Origin: Pseudomonadota bacterium
GTDB taxonomy: Bacteria; Pseudomonadota; Gammaproteobacteria; Burkholderiales; Sulfuriferulaceae
Direction of reading: 5' to 3'
DNA: 64,000 nucleotides
NCBI GenBank assembly: GCA_021845925.1
Contig: JAJZUW010000002.1
Location: 145,529-209,528 of the forward strand
Part shown: positions 63,486 to 64,000 of the stretch, one piece after another
Position numbering within the stretch: position 1 is the stretch's first letter
Layout: the number at the start of each line of letters is the position of its first letter
The notes under the pieces: model-generated
Seen by the model: only the letters and a program-made list of their open reading frames with translations
What the model was told of the DNA's origin: nothing
The model's database searches: none
Position numbers and translations under genes: made by a program

Positions 63486-63940
63486 CTGCCGAACTGCCAG
63501 ATTTTGTCGCGCTAAAAATGCGATACGACAACGAGTCTTTCCCGACCGGGGCGCGTGCGGAATTACGCCGGGTGGCCGAGCCGGATGATGTTGCACTTAC
63601 GCCTGCGCTCTACCGGCTTTTCCCCGGACAAAAGCCGAATGAACGTCACTGGCGCGTGGCGTACCTGTTGCCATGCTGCGAACACGCTGCCAAGGCCAAA
63701 TCATTGGGCGCACAACTGGCCGAAGCCAATGTTGCCGAAGCACGCGTGTTGCAAGTGGCGCGCGCTCATGCGCCGCTGGATATGGTTCAGTTGCGTCGAC
63801 TCTTGGCGCACGTTGGGCCGACCGTGGACTGGTCAGAATTTGGCCGCATGGTTTGGTACTGGAACGATAGAGCCAAACGTCAACTCGTCGAAGATTTTTA
63901 CATCGCCCGTTTTAACCCCGCCAAAGGAGACAAAAAATGA
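63482..63940 (+). CDS. cse2: Cascade small subunit Cse2 (CasB)
   Basis: 152 residues, all-helical: GARAELRRVAEPDDVALTPA with the conserved arginine-rich surface, YLLPCCEHAAKAKSLGAQLA, MVQLRRLLAHVGPTVDWSEF and DFYIARFNPAKGDKK. Two copies normally line the Cascade backbone. Its ATGA overlaps both neighbours by four bases, giving translational coupling. Confidence 0.93.
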   Translation: MTAELPDFVALKMRYDNESFPTGARAELRRVAEPDDVALTPALYRLFPGQKPNERHWRVAYLLPCCEHAAKAKSLGAQLAEANVAEARVLQVARAHAPLDMVQLRRLLAHVGPTVDWSEFGRMVWYWNDRAKRQLVEDFYIARFNPAKGDKK

Positions 63941-64000
63941 CCACCAAGAATTTCATCAACTTTCACGTTCTCATTTCCCACAGCCCGTCTTGTTTGAATC
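63937..64000 (+). CDS. cas7e: Start of Cas7e (Cse4/CasC), cut by window edge
   Basis: The first 21 codons read [20 protein letters not shown] plus N, matching the standard I-E Cas7 start (E. coli [20 protein letters not shown]). This backbone subunit is present in six copies in Cascade and coats the crRNA. The remaining genes (cas5e, cas6e, cas1, cas2) and any array would lie to the right of the window. Confidence 0.92.
   Translation, partial: [21 protein letters not shown]

Overview
The window reads as a chromosome segment of a GC-rich (high-50s percent by eye) betaproteobacterium. The order Neisseriales is my best guess, from gene content and codon style; no rRNA or species marker is present to prove it. 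Genes are tightly packed, with many ATGA overlaps. Most of the window is ordinary backbone, and the last ~10 kb has the marks of an integrated island.

Layout. 1-7.8 kb: housekeeping genes (transketolase, an inositol-monophosphatase-family enzyme, a redoxin, rsmE, a DUF3108 protein, purN, a YbiT-like ABC-F ATPase). 7.7-10.2 kb: an acyl-homoserine-lactone quorum-sensing locus (luxI, an rsaM-like gene, divergent luxR) with a candidate lux box in front of luxI and an unlisted 29-residue membrane microprotein. 10.3-19.5 kb: a WYL regulator, a NERD-domain helicase, amtB, psiE, a small repeat protein, rlhA, uppP and a two-helix K+ channel. 19.5-20.0 kb: two identical 98-bp palindromic elements, each followed by four 23-bp tandem repeats and preceded as a group by six 17-18-bp repeats. 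20-23 kb: a PAS/GAF/GGDEF/EAL protein. 23.4-35.6 kb: a ten-gene exopolysaccharide operon (glycosyltransferases, OPX lipoprotein, chain-length protein with a broken Walker A motif, PslG-like glycosidase, polymerase/ligase, acyltransferase, flippase). 35.6-36.8 kb: a nickel/cobalt permease whose N-terminus is encoded by an inserted 133-bp MITE-like element.

36.9-49.5 kb is a complete short-chain amide (formamide/urea-type) uptake, hydrolysis and sensing locus: a REC-LuxR response regulator, an FmdC-like porin, a five-gene UrtABCDE-type ABC transporter, formamidase FmdA, the zinc-ribbon protein FmdB, and an unusual hybrid histidine kinase whose sensor is an entire NCS1-type nucleobase/amide permease followed by a cysteine-rich module. 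The porin, transporter and amidase would import and hydrolyse amides; the permease-kinase and the regulator that bracket them are the obvious candidates for sensing the substrate. 49.5-53.9 kb: a TusA-like/DsrE-like/GGDEF-EAL operon and a periplasmic beta-propeller protein.

54.1 kb to the end is an integrative island. It starts with an orphan 45-bp 3' half of tRNA-Arg(CCG), broken in the anticodon loop, followed by a tyrosine integrase, a DUF4160/DUF2442 pair and a small excisionase-like protein. Then come ~1.7 kb with no convincing gene but many strong hairpins and a minus-strand terminator (candidate large structured RNA or replication/immunity region), an unrecognised 239-residue protein, a decayed IS5-family transposase, and a type I-E CRISPR-Cas operon (cas3, cse1, cse2, start of cas7e) that runs off the window. 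No CRISPR array, cas1 or cas2 is visible here. The 56.3-58.05 kb stretch and the permease-kinase are the two places where I would look first for something undescribed.
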